A stretch of 23,815 bases of DNA from JBBQKP01 sp038326995. Lineage in GTDB: Bacteria; Planctomycetota; Phycisphaerae; Tepidisphaerales; Tepidisphaeraceae. A program made the translations under genes and the position numbers. Positions within the stretch are counted from its first letter, which is position 1; every line of letters starts with the position of its first letter. Shown piece by piece: positions 8,140-17,200 of the stretch. The stretch is taken from the NCBI GenBank assembly GCA_038326995.1, contig JBBQKP010000028.1, positions 1-23,815 of the forward strand, read 5' to 3'. The notes under the pieces were generated by a model. That model had not been told where the DNA came from, made no database searches, and saw only the letters and a program-made list of their open reading frames with translations.

Positions 8140-8946
8140 TCAAGTTTTTGCCGCTCTCTCAACCTGAATTCCAAAAAACCGCTCCGCATTTCGTGTGGTC
8201 ATTTCGTCCAGCGCTTCGAGCGAAATCCCTCGCGCCAAAGCAACGGCCCTTGCCACATGCAATACAAACGCGGGCTGATTCACACGCTCATTCCGAACGG
8301 GTTCGGGCGAGAGATACGGCGCATCGGTTTCGATCAACAACTGGTCTTGCGGCGTTTCAATACACGCCTGCCGAAGCGAGTCGTTTTTCTTGAACGTGAC
8401 AGGCCCGGTGAAGCCCAGCATGTAGCCGCGCTGTGTGATTCGCCGGGCCTCTTCGATCGTGCCGGTGAAGCAGTGAAAATCGCACCGAACCTTCGGAAAA
8501 TCTGCGAGAATCGCCAGCGTGTCGTCCACCGCCTCGCGGCAGTGAATCACCACGGGCTTATCAAATCGAACAGCTAATTCAAGCTGTTTAATGAAGACCC
8601 GCCGCTGCAGATTTTTTGGCGAACGGTCGTAGTGATAATCGAGTCCGCACTCACCGACTGCCACCACCCGCGGGTTCGAAAGCATCGCTTCGATTCGGTG
8701 AAGCGAATCTCCGTCCGTACCATCCGTCACATCACCCATCAGCTCGCCGCAATAGTTCGGGTGAACGCCAACCGCACACCACACGTTCGCAAAGCGTTGC
8801 GCCAATTCGATCGCCGCCGCGTCGTCGTCCGGGTCGGTGCCGATCGTGATGAACCCGTGCACACCCGCGTCCTTCGCGTTCTTCATAATGACCTCGAGCT
8901 GATCGCCCAGGCGCGGGTCGGTAAGGTGGCAGTGGGTGTCGATCAT
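8140..8946 (-). CDS. TatD-family metal-dependent hydrolase (DNase)
   Basis: TatD proteins are cytoplasmic TIM-barrel metallo-enzymes with 3'-5' exonuclease activity, linked to DNA repair and RNA quality control. With the start at 8946 the protein has 268 residues, the family norm. Metal ligands are complete: H5 and H7 in DTHCH, E99 in GECGLDY, H135 in VIHCRE, H158 in DFHCFTG and D208 in ETDAPYL. The frame stays open to 9216, but the extra 90 residues match nothing in the family and would run antisense across the start of the divergent DoxX gene. A start at 9009 (21 extra residues) cannot be excluded. No SD is obvious at either site. Confidence 0.92.
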   Translation of the reverse strand: MIDTHCHLTDPRLGDQLEVIMKNAKDAGVHGFITIGTDPDDDAAAIELAQRFANVWCAVGVHPNYCGELMGDVTDGTDGDSLHRIEAMLSNPRVVAVGECGLDYHYDRSPKNLQRRVFIKQLELAVRFDKPVVIHCREAVDDTLAILADFPKVRCDFHCFTGTIEEARRITQRGYMLGFTGPVTFKKNDSLRQACIETPQDQLLIETDAPYLSPEPVRNERVNQPAFVLHVARAVALARGISLEALDEMTTRNAERFFGIQVERAAKT

Positions 8947-9039
8947 GCGACGCGAAGCGTATGCCGATTCGATCGCCTCGCCAACGCGCTGCTCATTTGC
9001 ATTGGACATTCCCATCGCATTCGCCACATAATCTCCGCC

Positions 9040-9531
9040 ATGATTCATACCGTGAAATCCGACATCGCATTGATTCTTCTGCGCGTGCCGCTGGGTCTGT
9101 ATTTCGCACTGGCGGGCTACAACAAGATCGCCGGTCCCGGGATCAAGGCGTTTGCCCAGAGTCAGCTCGAAAACGTTCCGCCCTTCGCGCAAAGCATCGG
9201 AAGCGTTTACCTCCATGCTTTGCCTGTCGGAGAAATTCTGATCGGCCTGATGCTCATCCTCGGGCTCTTCACACGATTCGCCGCCGCCTTAATCGCCCTC
9301 ATGCTGCTCAGCTTTCTCATCGCCATGATGAAGCCTTTCAACATCGTCCATCTCACCGCACCGTCGCAGGGCGGGCCCTTCGACCCCAACATCCTCCTGC
9401 TCTTGCTGAGCATCGCATTGGTCCTCGTCGGCGGCGGACGACTGGCACTAGGAGGTCTGTTGTTCAGCAATGGTCGCTTCGGCGGTAGTCGCTTCGGGCA
9501 AAAATCAAAACTGATAACCCCCACTCATTGA
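9040..9531 (+). CDS. DoxX-family integral membrane protein
   Basis: The 163-residue product fits the DoxX family of four-helix inner-membrane proteins; members are linked to quinone/redox or oxidative-stress functions, but this one's substrate is unknown. Predicted membrane segments lie near 9-30, 59-77, 80-97 and 117-132. Typical features are LRVPLGLYFALAGYNKIAGP near the start, GEILIGLMLILGLFTR in the second segment, and a basic C-terminal tail. The chosen ATG at 9040 gives the normal N-terminus; the frame is open much further upstream, but only as antisense of the TatD gene. It is divergent from TatD with 93 bp between starts, so the two may share a promoter region. Confidence 0.85.
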   Translation: MIHTVKSDIALILLRVPLGLYFALAGYNKIAGPGIKAFAQSQLENVPPFAQSIGSVYLHALPVGEILIGLMLILGLFTRFAAALIALMLLSFLIAMMKPFNIVHLTAPSQGGPFDPNILLLLLSIALVLVGGGRLALGGLLFSNGRFGGSRFGQKSKLITPTH

Positions 9532-9615
9532 CTCGGCCGAGCGATCAAGTATCCTCTTCCGTCCGTCGCATCGTGCGATCGTCGACGTGTGAAAATGGCG
9601 ATCGCTTCGTTTAGC

Positions 9616-9688
9616 GGCCCTGTCGTCTAGAGGCCTAGGACACTCCCCTTTCACGGGAGCGACACGGGTTCAAATCCCGTCAGGGTCA
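9616..9688 (+). tRNA. tRNA-Glu (anticodon TTC)
   Basis: Acceptor arms GGCCCTG (9616-9622) and CAGGGTC (9681-9687) pair with one G-T wobble, followed by discriminator A9688. The anticodon stem CTCCC/GGGAG encloses CTTTCAC, giving anticodon TTC (Glu). The T-arm is ACGGGTTCAAATCCCGT. The D-arm sequence GTCGTCTAGAGGCCTAGGAC is the usual bacterial tRNA-Glu form. Confidence 0.97.
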
Positions 9689-10016
9689 GTGAATCTAAGT
9701 AGCCCGTGCCCGCATTTGGCGGCAACATCCGGAAATTGGCCCGACATTTCAGGCCTGTTTCTTTCGTGTCTCACTCGCTACAGCCCCGCTCTTCTCCGGC
9801 CCGTCCGGCAGGCCATTTTCTCTCTCTTTGGTTGAAAGCGTCTTTAGTCAACTTGAGAGATCTGTTGCTGTATTCTTCCGGACGGGCCAGACATCAGAGG
9901 CGATCGCTTCTGCCACGACCAAATCGCATCAGCGAAATTCCGCACTCCGCGAAAGCCCTACCCTCCCGAATCGACCCGCACGCAGTTCTATCCTGAGCTC
10001 CTACCATATCAATCGG
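9689..10016. other. Gene-free stretch between tRNA-Glu and exonuclease gene
   Basis: No convincing gene. A possible reading at 9706-9996 has no SD, no recognisable motif and an Arg/Ser/Pro-rich composition typical of non-coding GC-rich DNA. The main structure is a perfect 11-bp inverted repeat, listed separately at 9798-9888. The promoter of the exonuclease-ligase operon should lie here, but no convincing hexamer pair was found. Confidence 0.55.
9798..9888. repeat. Inverted repeat with 11-bp perfect arms
   Basis: GGCCCGTCCGG at 9798-9808 is the exact reverse complement of CCGGACGGGCC at 9878-9888, with a 69-bp spacer. It sits downstream of tRNA-Glu and upstream of the exonuclease gene. It could form a long stem in RNA or be a decayed mobile repeat. 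No run of T follows either arm, so a classical terminator is unlikely. Confidence 0.55.
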
Positions 10017-11093
10017 ATGCCCGCCCCTCTGATCACTAAAACCGCTTCGGGCCTCTTTTGCGAAGCGGGCGATTTTCACATCGACGCCTGGGGGAAGGTC
10101 GATCGCAACATTCTCACCCACGGCCATTCCGACCACGCTCGCCCCGGCGCGACTCGATACCTCTGCAGCACCTCGGGCAAAGAAATCATCCGCCATCGCC
10201 TGGGTAAAGACATCACGCTCGACACCGTCGATTTTGGTGAGGTCTTGGACATCAACGGCGTGCGGGTCTCGCTTCACCCGGCAGGGCATCTTCTTGGCTC
10301 GGCGCAGATTCGCGTCGAAAAAGCCGGCGAAGTCTGGGTCGTCACTGGCGATTATAAAATCGAACCCGACGAAACGTGCGAGGCATTTGAGCTCGTGCCT
10401 TGCCACACCATCATCACCGAATGCACGTTCGGTCTGCCGATTTATCGCTGGCGTTCGACGCACATCATCGCGAGCGAAATCAACCAGTGGTGGCGCGAGA
10501 ATCAGTCACTCGGGCTCAACTCCATCATCGTCGCCTACTCACTGGGCAAGGCGCAGCGCGTGCTCAAAATTCTGGATGACTCCATCGGCCCGATCCTGCT
10601 TCACGGCGCCACGCACGCCATGACGCAGGTCTATCGCGACTCGGGCGTTGCGCTTCCCGCCACGCTTCACGCGACCGCTGAAGTTGCCAAAGAGCACCGC
10701 GGCAAGGCACTGATCATCGCACCGGGCAGCGCCATCGACACCTCATGGGCACGCAAGCTTGACCCATCCCGCGTCGCGGCCGTCTCGGGGTGGATGAGTG
10801 TTCGCGGCCATCGCAGACGCGCGGGCGTCGATCGCGGATTTGTGCTTTCCGACCACGTCGATTGGCCGGGCCTGCATTCGACGCTCGACGCGTGCGGCGC
10901 GTCGCACATCATCGCCACCCACGGCTTCACCGGGCCTCTCGTGCGGTATCTTCAAGACGCGGGGCGAAGTGCCGAAGCGCTCGAAACACGATTCGGCTCC
11001 GAAGATCGGCCCGACGCAGAAGCACTTGCCGAACCCGCGGCCGAGGCTATTGATCAACCGTCAGACGTTCTTGAATTCGGGGACGAAACGTGA
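10017..11093 (+). CDS. Ligase-associated DNA exonuclease (metallo-beta-lactamase/beta-CASP)
   Basis: Predicted zinc-dependent nuclease of the mRNA 3'-processing-factor/SNM1-like superfamily, in the bacterial branch found beside ATP-dependent DNA ligases and thought to trim DNA ends before joining. Residues: metal motif HGHSDH (35-40), HPAGH (87-91), D112 in TGDYK, beta-CASP acidic E135 in ITECTFG, D279-H280 in LSDH and H302 in ATHG. The 358 residues are slightly longer than the usual 330-340 because of an acidic Ala/Glu-rich tail after 325. The ATG at 10017 gives the family N-terminus; the frame is open to 9828 but that part is not conserved-looking. Its TGA overlaps the GTG start of the ligase, so the two are translationally coupled. 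Confidence 0.9.
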   Translation: MPAPLITKTASGLFCEAGDFHIDAWGKVDRNILTHGHSDHARPGATRYLCSTSGKEIIRHRLGKDITLDTVDFGEVLDINGVRVSLHPAGHLLGSAQIRVEKAGEVWVVTGDYKIEPDETCEAFELVPCHTIITECTFGLPIYRWRSTHIIASEINQWWRENQSLGLNSIIVAYSLGKAQRVLKILDDSIGPILLHGATHAMTQVYRDSGVALPATLHATAEVAKEHRGKALIIAPGSAIDTSWARKLDPSRVAAVSGWMSVRGHRRRAGVDRGFVLSDHVDWPGLHSTLDACGASHIIATHGFTGPLVRYLQDAGRSAEALETRFGSEDRPDAEALAEPAAEAIDQPSDVLEFGDET

Positions 11094-12754
11094 AGCACTT
11101 CGCCGCGCTTTATTCTGAACTCGACAGCTCGACCAAGACCAACGAGAAGGTCGACGCGCTCGCTCGATATTTTTCGGCCGCCGATCCGCGTGATTCCGCA
11201 TGGGCCCTCGCGCTTTTCACGGGCCAGACGAAGGGGCGAACCCTGCCGATGTCGCTCGTGCGGCAATGGGCGTGTGAGGCCGCGAACTTGCCCGCTTGGA
11301 TGGTCGATGAGTGTAATCTCGTCGTCGGAGACTGGTCTGAAACGTTGTCCCTTTTGTTGCCTGATTCCGCGACCTCCAGCGACGTGCCGCTTCACCAGTT
11401 GATGCAGGACGACCTCGCTTCGCTCTCCCACCAATCGCCCGCACAGCAGAAGCAGACGATCACGCGCTTGTGGTCCATCCTTCCACGAACGGAACGTTTT
11501 CTGCTCCACAAACTCATGGGCGGCTCATTTCGCGTTGGTGCATCCAAGGTGCTCGTCATTCGCGCCTTGTCGCAATCCAGCGGCATCGATGTTCCCACCC
11601 TGACCAGGCGCCTCATGGGCAAGTGGACGCCCGACGAGGCGTTCATGCGAAGGCTGATCGCACCCGCGGCCGACATCGAACGCGACCCGATGCTGCCCTT
11701 TCCGTTCATGCTCGCCTCCCCGCTGCAGGAACCGCTATCGACTCTGGGCGAGACAACCGACTGGCACGCGGAGTGGAAGTGGGACGGCATCCGAGCCCAG
11801 GTGATTCACAGAACTCAGGTGATTCACCGCGCCACGATTTTTGACTCGCCTTCCGCGACTGCATGTGCCGTCTGGTCGCGCGGCGAAGAGGTCATCTCGC
11901 CCGCGTTTCCCGAGATCATCGGCGACGCACGTCAGCTTCCGCCCGGCACTGTCCTCGACGGCGAAATCCTCGCGTGGAACGTCGAGAAAAATCGCCCCGA
12001 ACCGTTCTCCACTTTGCAGACCCGACTGAACCGCAAGGAAGTCGTCGCCACGCTCTGGCCCGATGTCACCGTACGTTTCGTCGCCTTCGATATCCTCGAA
12101 CACGATGCAGTCGATCTTAGAACGCGGGCGCTTCGCGAAAGGCGTTCCATTCTCGAAGCGCTGACGTCCACGCCGCCTTTTACATCCGCCGGCCACTTTC
12201 GCGTGTCAGAGCCGATTGATTTTTCCCACTGGCACGAGCTCGATTCTCGCATGAGCGAATCACGCGAAAGGCAGGTCGAAGGGCTGATGCTCAAGCGACT
12301 TGATTCGGTCTATCGGGGCGGCCGAATGGTCGGGCAATGGTGGAAGCGAAAGGTCGATGCGTTGACGCTCGACGCGGTGCTCGTCGCCGCCCAGCCCGGC
12401 AGGGGCAGACGCGCGGGTCTGCTGACCGACTACACCTTCGCCGTGCTCGATGACGCGGGCAAATGGGTGACGATCTGCAAGGCGTATTCGGGCCTATCCG
12501 ACGAGGAACTCACCGAGCTCGATCGATACGTTCGGCGTGTCTCCACGCAGCGCTTCGGCCCGGTGTATTCCGTGGAGCCCGATCGGGTGTACGAGATCGC
12601 GTTTGAAGCGATCGCCGAATCAGATCGGCACAAGTCGGGCCTCGCCGTGCGGTTCCCGCGTGTGCATCGCCGCCGAGTCGATAAGACGATCACACAGGCC
12701 GACACCGTCGCGTCGCTTCGCGCGCTCCTGGCCCGCTTCGAAGGGCGCGACTGA
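11090..12754 (+). CDS. ATP-dependent DNA ligase (bacterial, exonuclease-associated type)
   Basis: Seals nicks or breaks by ligase-AMP and DNA-AMP intermediates. Domains: N-terminal DNA-binding (about 1-190), adenylation (205-420) and OB fold (425-554). Motif I is K230-WDG (AMP acceptor lysine), motif III LDGE (289-292), motif IIIa VAFDIL (331-336), motif IV EGLMLKR (397-403) and motif V WWKRKVD (417-423). Total length 554 matches this class. The GTG start at 11090 overlaps the exonuclease stop (GTGA), a sign of coupling. An 18-bp near-tandem duplication at 11798-11827 produces QVIHR twice (237-241 and 243-247) just after motif I, followed by a short insert before VWSRGEE. The associated Lhr-like helicase and phosphoesterase seen in some genomes are not in this window. 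Confidence 0.93.
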   Translation: MKHFAALYSELDSSTKTNEKVDALARYFSAADPRDSAWALALFTGQTKGRTLPMSLVRQWACEAANLPAWMVDECNLVVGDWSETLSLLLPDSATSSDVPLHQLMQDDLASLSHQSPAQQKQTITRLWSILPRTERFLLHKLMGGSFRVGASKVLVIRALSQSSGIDVPTLTRRLMGKWTPDEAFMRRLIAPAADIERDPMLPFPFMLASPLQEPLSTLGETTDWHAEWKWDGIRAQVIHRTQVIHRATIFDSPSATACAVWSRGEEVISPAFPEIIGDARQLPPGTVLDGEILAWNVEKNRPEPFSTLQTRLNRKEVVATLWPDVTVRFVAFDILEHDAVDLRTRALRERRSILEALTSTPPFTSAGHFRVSEPIDFSHWHELDSRMSESRERQVEGLMLKRLDSVYRGGRMVGQWWKRKVDALTLDAVLVAAQPGRGRRAGLLTDYTFAVLDDAGKWVTICKAYSGLSDEELTELDRYVRRVSTQRFGPVYSVEPDRVYEIAFEAIAESDRHKSGLAVRFPRVHRRRVDKTITQADTVASLRALLARFEGRD

Positions 12755-12877
12755 TTTCGATTCGACTCCATCATTCTCTCTTCCACTGTCTCTCCTTTCG
12801 TCCCCTTTGTTCATGCACCGTTCCTGTTTACATCACGCACCGTTGCGTATCTGATATCGCGTAACCCAACCACGCCT

Positions 12878-13780
12878 ATGCCAACCAGTAAGCCATCCAA
12901 GACGCCATCCAAGACGCCAACCAGGACGCCAACAAACAAGCCATCAAGTGCACAGGGCAAGTTCAAGCACGCTCGCCCTGCCGCCTCTCGCACCTCCCGC
13001 AACACCACCGACTGGAACGGCGTCGCGGACTGGTACGACCAGGTCGTCGGCCCGGCCGGTAGCGAATACCACCAGCACGTCGTCTTCCCCCGCTCGCTCA
13101 AACTTCTCGACGTCAAGACCGATCACCGCATCCTCGACGTCGCATGCGGCCAGGGCGCTTTCTCCCGAATTCTTGCCCAAAAGGCCGCGAAAGTCGCTGG
13201 AATCGACGCGTCGACAGACCTCATAAAAATCGCCAAACAGTACAACACGCCCGACCTTCCCAGGCCCATCAACTACTTTTGCGGCGACGCCCGCGAAATT
13301 TCTTCCATCCTTCGCGGCCACAAATTTGACTCCGCCGTCTGCCTCCTCGCGCTGCAAAATATTCAGCCCATCGCCCCGATTTTTGCGGGCCTTAGCGCAC
13401 TCCTCGAGCCCGGCGGCAAGCTCGTCATGGTCATGACTCACCCCTGCTTTCGCGGCGCCAAAGAATCGCACTGGGGCTGGGACGAAGAAGCCCAAACCCA
13501 ATACCGACGCGTCGATCGATATCTGCTTCCGCGAAAGCATCCCATCACCGCACACCCCGGCAAGGCCGCCTCGGGTGGCGACAGCGAATACACCTGGACG
13601 TTTCACCGCCCGCTCGAATCGTACGTTCGCGACTTGTCTCGCGCGGGCTTCATGATCGACGCGATGGAAGAATGGACCAGCCACAAGCTGAGCCAGCCCG
13701 GCGCCCGCGCCGCGGCCGAGAACCGCTCGCGCGAGGAGATCCCGATGTTCCTCGCCATCCGCGCGGTGCTCGTGCGGTAG
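12878..13780 (+). CDS. Class I SAM-dependent methyltransferase
   Basis: A 300-residue Rossmann-fold methyltransferase; substrate unknown. SAM-binding motif I is LDVACGQG (86-93), followed by the acidic loop GIDAS (about 104-108), GDAREI (about 133-138), LLALQNI for the motif IV region and LLEPGGKLVMVMTHPCF for motif V/VI. The first 40 residues are a Lys/Thr/Pro/Ser-rich tail encoded by five 12-bp tandem repeats (12891-12950), probably disordered. No SD is visible before the ATG, and no other start in the frame is better. It starts 123 bp after the ligase on the same strand, so it may be read from the same or its own promoter; a link to DNA repair is only positional. Confidence 0.85.
   Translation: MPTSKPSKTPSKTPTRTPTNKPSSAQGKFKHARPAASRTSRNTTDWNGVADWYDQVVGPAGSEYHQHVVFPRSLKLLDVKTDHRILDVACGQGAFSRILAQKAAKVAGIDASTDLIKIAKQYNTPDLPRPINYFCGDAREISSILRGHKFDSAVCLLALQNIQPIAPIFAGLSALLEPGGKLVMVMTHPCFRGAKESHWGWDEEAQTQYRRVDRYLLPRKHPITAHPGKAASGGDSEYTWTFHRPLESYVRDLSRAGFMIDAMEEWTSHKLSQPGARAAAENRSREEIPMFLAIRAVLVR
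12891..12950 (+). repeat. Five 12-bp tandem repeats in methyltransferase 5' end
   Basis: Units of the form (A/C)GCCATCCAAGA: 12891-12902, 12903-12914, 12915-12926, 12927-12938 and 12939-12950. The first two differ at one base and later units diverge progressively. They keep the reading frame and encode the KPSKTPSKTPTRTP-like tail. Confidence 0.8.
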
Positions 13781-14090
13781 AAAGTCTTCGACTGATTCGT
13801 GCATTGGCTTTCATCCCGTGAGTGCATCCGCCGTTTGCGCGATTTTGCGCCGATTTGCCGTGATTAACCCTCATTGACCTGCATTTCGCACCCGTTAACC
13901 ACCCTTTTCCCGCGGCTCGTTTCTCCTATCCCTCGGCCCATCCCTTGGCCGCTGCTCACGTTACGCCGCCGCCGCTCACCTCGGCCGATGCGGAATGCGC
14001 ACATTGGAGTTCGCGTTTGATGTCGGCCGAGCGTTTCAGCACCAGATCACCGTCTCGTATTCCATTTGCACCGTGGCGCATCGCCATCAG

Positions 14091-14124
14091 CGCACAAAGC
14101 CGAAGCGCACAAAGCCGAAGCGCA
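14091..14124. repeat. 15-bp exact tandem duplication
   Basis: CGCACAAAGCCGAAG occurs at 14091-14105 and 14106-14120, followed by CGCA. It lies about 110 bp before the GGDEF-EAL start, where it could be a regulatory direct repeat or simple replication slippage. Confidence 0.8.
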
Positions 14125-14214
14125 AGGGCAAATTGCATCTCCCACGTACGTCTGGGTGTGGCATTTCTACCGGTGGCGTTCCTTAAGCGGCTTTCGATAT
14201 CAGTCGATAAAATT

Positions 14215-14229
14215 GTGTGGAGTCCACAC
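14215..14229. promoter_or_regulatory. Palindrome overlapping the SD of the GGDEF-EAL gene
   Basis: GTGTGGAGTCCACAC is a perfect 7-1-7 palindrome ending two bases before the ATG at 14232. The SD GGAG (14219-14222) lies inside it, nine bases from the ATG. In RNA it would fold as a 6-bp stem with an AGT loop, sequestering the SD; in DNA it could be an operator for a dimeric repressor. Either reading puts the start of a cyclic-di-GMP enzyme under local control. Palindrome certain, function inferred. Confidence 0.6.
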
Positions 14230-14231
14230 GA

Positions 14232-17200
14232 ATGAAAGCACCTTTGAACACCATCCGACTCTTCATTGAGATCTTCGCCACCATCGCTGTGGCTAAGATC
14301 GCGGTGGTGTTTGTACCGCCGGTGATTGCAACGGGAGTCAATGGCGCGCCCCGGTCGCTGCTTGATGCCGCGATGCTCGGAATACTGGCCGGGCCGGTAA
14401 TCCTTTTGCGGGTGCGGGCGGCGGTGCAGAACTCCGACCGCAACTACACGACCGATATTGCGGCGGTTGGATGGCGTCTCAAGCTTGGAGTGGTCACGGT
14501 GCTGGCGATGGGCTTGGCCTTGTCGCTGGTTGGCGGATGGCAAATCCGTAGTTCGATACAGGCCGAGGCGCGGGCTCATTTCCAAACGCTGGCAAAGGAT
14601 GCTCTGGACGATACACAACGCCGGGTCGATCAGGCGGGTTATGGGCTCAAGGGTGCCCGCGGCGTTTATGCTGTGAGCAAGTCCGTCGAGCGTCATGAGT
14701 TCAAGGCGTACGCTGATTTACGCGATATACCCAAAGAGTTTCCCGGCGTGCTGGGGTTTGGCTTCATCGAACGGGTGATGCGTCCTGATCTGGATGGCTT
14801 CATCACGAGAGAGCGTGCCGACGACGCCCCGGACTTTCAGGTCCGCCTTTCTGCCCACTCGTCGGGAGCGATCGATCCACCCAATGCCAAGGTTGCGCCG
14901 GCTTCGGACCTGTATATCATCAAGCACATCTTTCCTCTTGAGCCCAACCTCGCGGCGTGGGGCTTTGACGCTGGCTCAGAGCCGATTAGCCGCGAGGCCA
15001 TCGAGCGGGCCATTGCGACCGGCCAGCCCGCCATCACGGGCCGGATCAGTCTCGTGCAGCAAGAAATGCCGCATACCGGCTTTCTGTATCTTGTGCCCGT
15101 CTTCCGCAACGGCACGCGTCCGTCGACTCCGGCCGAGCGTATGGCCACGCTGACCGGTGTGGTCTTCACGCCCATCAATCTCGAGGCGGTGCTTCTCGAT
15201 CTGCGAGAGACAGTCGGGCAGCGGATTGACCTTGAACTCTTCGACGGGACTGTCACCGAGAAGTCGGCCCAGCTCTTTGATATGGACGGTCACCTGAACG
15301 GTGTTACTGGAACCATCACAAAGGCAAACTTCAGCGACCGCATGTTCGAAACCAAGGACGAGATCACCATCGGCGGCCGCACGTGGACGGCCACGCTCAG
15401 CACGACGCCCACGTTTGAAGCGGAGATCGATTCCACCACGCCGTTGTTTGCGACGTTGGGCGGGGCGACGCTGACCTTGCTGGGGGCGATTGTGCTTTGG
15501 ACGATAGGTACCGGCCATGCGAGAGCGGTCGCGCTGGCGGGCTCGATGACCCGTGAACTGCGCGAGGCGGGATTGCGATCCGAGCGATTGGCGGAGATCG
15601 CCCGGCGGACCAGTAATGCAGTGATCATCACCGACGTGAACAGGCGCATTACCTGGGTCAACGAAGGGTTCTCGCGAATCAGCAAATTTTCGATGCAGGA
15701 AGTCGTCGGGAAAAAGCCGGGTGAAGTTCTGCAGTTTGAAAAGACCGACAAGGACACCGTCGCCCGTCTGCGTGCCGCATTGGATACCGGGCAGAACTTT
15801 CGTGGCGAGATTTTAAATCGATGCAAGGACGGCCAGGAATACTGGCTCTGGATGGACATACAGCCCTTGTTGGATGGTGAAGGGGTATTGACGGGATTCA
15901 TGGCGATCGAGTCGGAAATTACAGAACGCAAACTCGCCGAAGCAACGCTCGAAGAGACACGGGACCGCCTGCAGGCCGCCGTGACGGGAACCAATGACGG
16001 ACTGTGGGACTGGAAGGTAGGAACCGAGGACGTTTGGTATTCTCCTCGGTTCTGGACGCTCCTGGGCTTTATTAAAGAGGCGGAGTTTCCTCCTTCGCGT
16101 TTTGACAGTTGGTCAGACCGGCTTCACCCCGACGACTCGCACGCGAGTTTGCGTGCCCTGCAGCGTAATCAGACACAGAAAGAAACCTACGACGTGGAGT
16201 GTCGCCTGCGCATGGTGAACGGGGAGTACCGGTGGTTCCGCGCCCGTGGCGCAACGCAGTTTGACGCAAATGCACAGCCGATCCGAATCGCCGGATCGAT
16301 TCAGGATATCGACGACCGGAAGATGATCGAGGAGCAACTCAGAGTGTCGGCATTGATCGACAAGCTGACGGGTCTTCCCAACCGAGCACTGCTTCTGGAT
16401 CGACTACAACAGGCGATTGAACGCCATAAGCGAACCAAGGAATCGAATTACGCGGTGCTCTTTCTCGATTTTGATCGATTCAAATTGGTCAATGACAGCA
16501 TGGGGCATGGAGTCGGCGATCTATTGCTCCGGGAAATCGCCCGGCGACTCGATTCCGCGGTGCGAACCGTTGACTCTGTGACGCGACCAACGCAAGCGGG
16601 TACTGCCAGCAGGTTTGGCGGCGATGAATTTGTCATATTGCTCAATGGACTTGCGGCAGTTGAGGATGCCCAGAAAGTGGCCGACCGTATTCTGGAAGTG
16701 CTGAGTATGCCCTACATGCTGGATGGGCATGAGGTTGTCAGCACCGCAAGCATCGGCATCGTGACCAGTTCCAGTGGGCATGACCTTGCAGAGGATGTGC
16801 TGCGAGACGCAGATACTGCGATGTATGAAGTGAAGGCCGCGGGTAAGGGTCGGGCCGTCATGTTCGACGAATCGATGCGGGTACGGGTGCAGCGGAAGGT
16901 TGAACTGGAAGACGGGCTTCGTCGGGCGCTGAATATGCAGCAGTTCCGATTGTTCTATCAGCCCATTGTGTCGCTGGAAACCGGGCGGGTCGAGGGGTTT
17001 GAGGCACTGGTCAGATGGCAACACCCGACGCAAGGGATGATTCCACCCGAAGAGTTCATACCCCTGGCGGAAGAAACCGGGCTAATCATACCCCTGGGCG
17101 AATGGATTTTTAAAGAGGCGTGCAGACAACTGTCGCAGTGGTGGAAAGAGATGGGGCGCGATTCCGTGCCTTCGATCAGTGTCAACCTTTCCCGCAAGCA

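Larger units (their letters stand above)
13781..14231. other. Gene-free stretch upstream of the GGDEF-EAL gene
   Basis: About 450 bp with no convincing protein in any frame. It contains two exact copies of a 15-bp unit, CGCACAAAGCCGAAG (14091-14105 and 14106-14120), plus the first four bases of a third, and ends in the palindrome at 14215-14229. The GGDEF-EAL promoter must lie here, but no clear hexamer pair was identified. Confidence 0.55.

Noticed and set aside
8947..9216. N-terminal extension of the TatD gene
   Set aside because: The family starts at the DTHCH motif; the extension is antisense to the DoxX start region and has no family likeness.
9706..9996. 96-codon plus-strand open frame after tRNA-Glu
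   Set aside because: No SD, Arg/Ser/Pro-rich composition and no recognisable domain; spans the inverted repeat.
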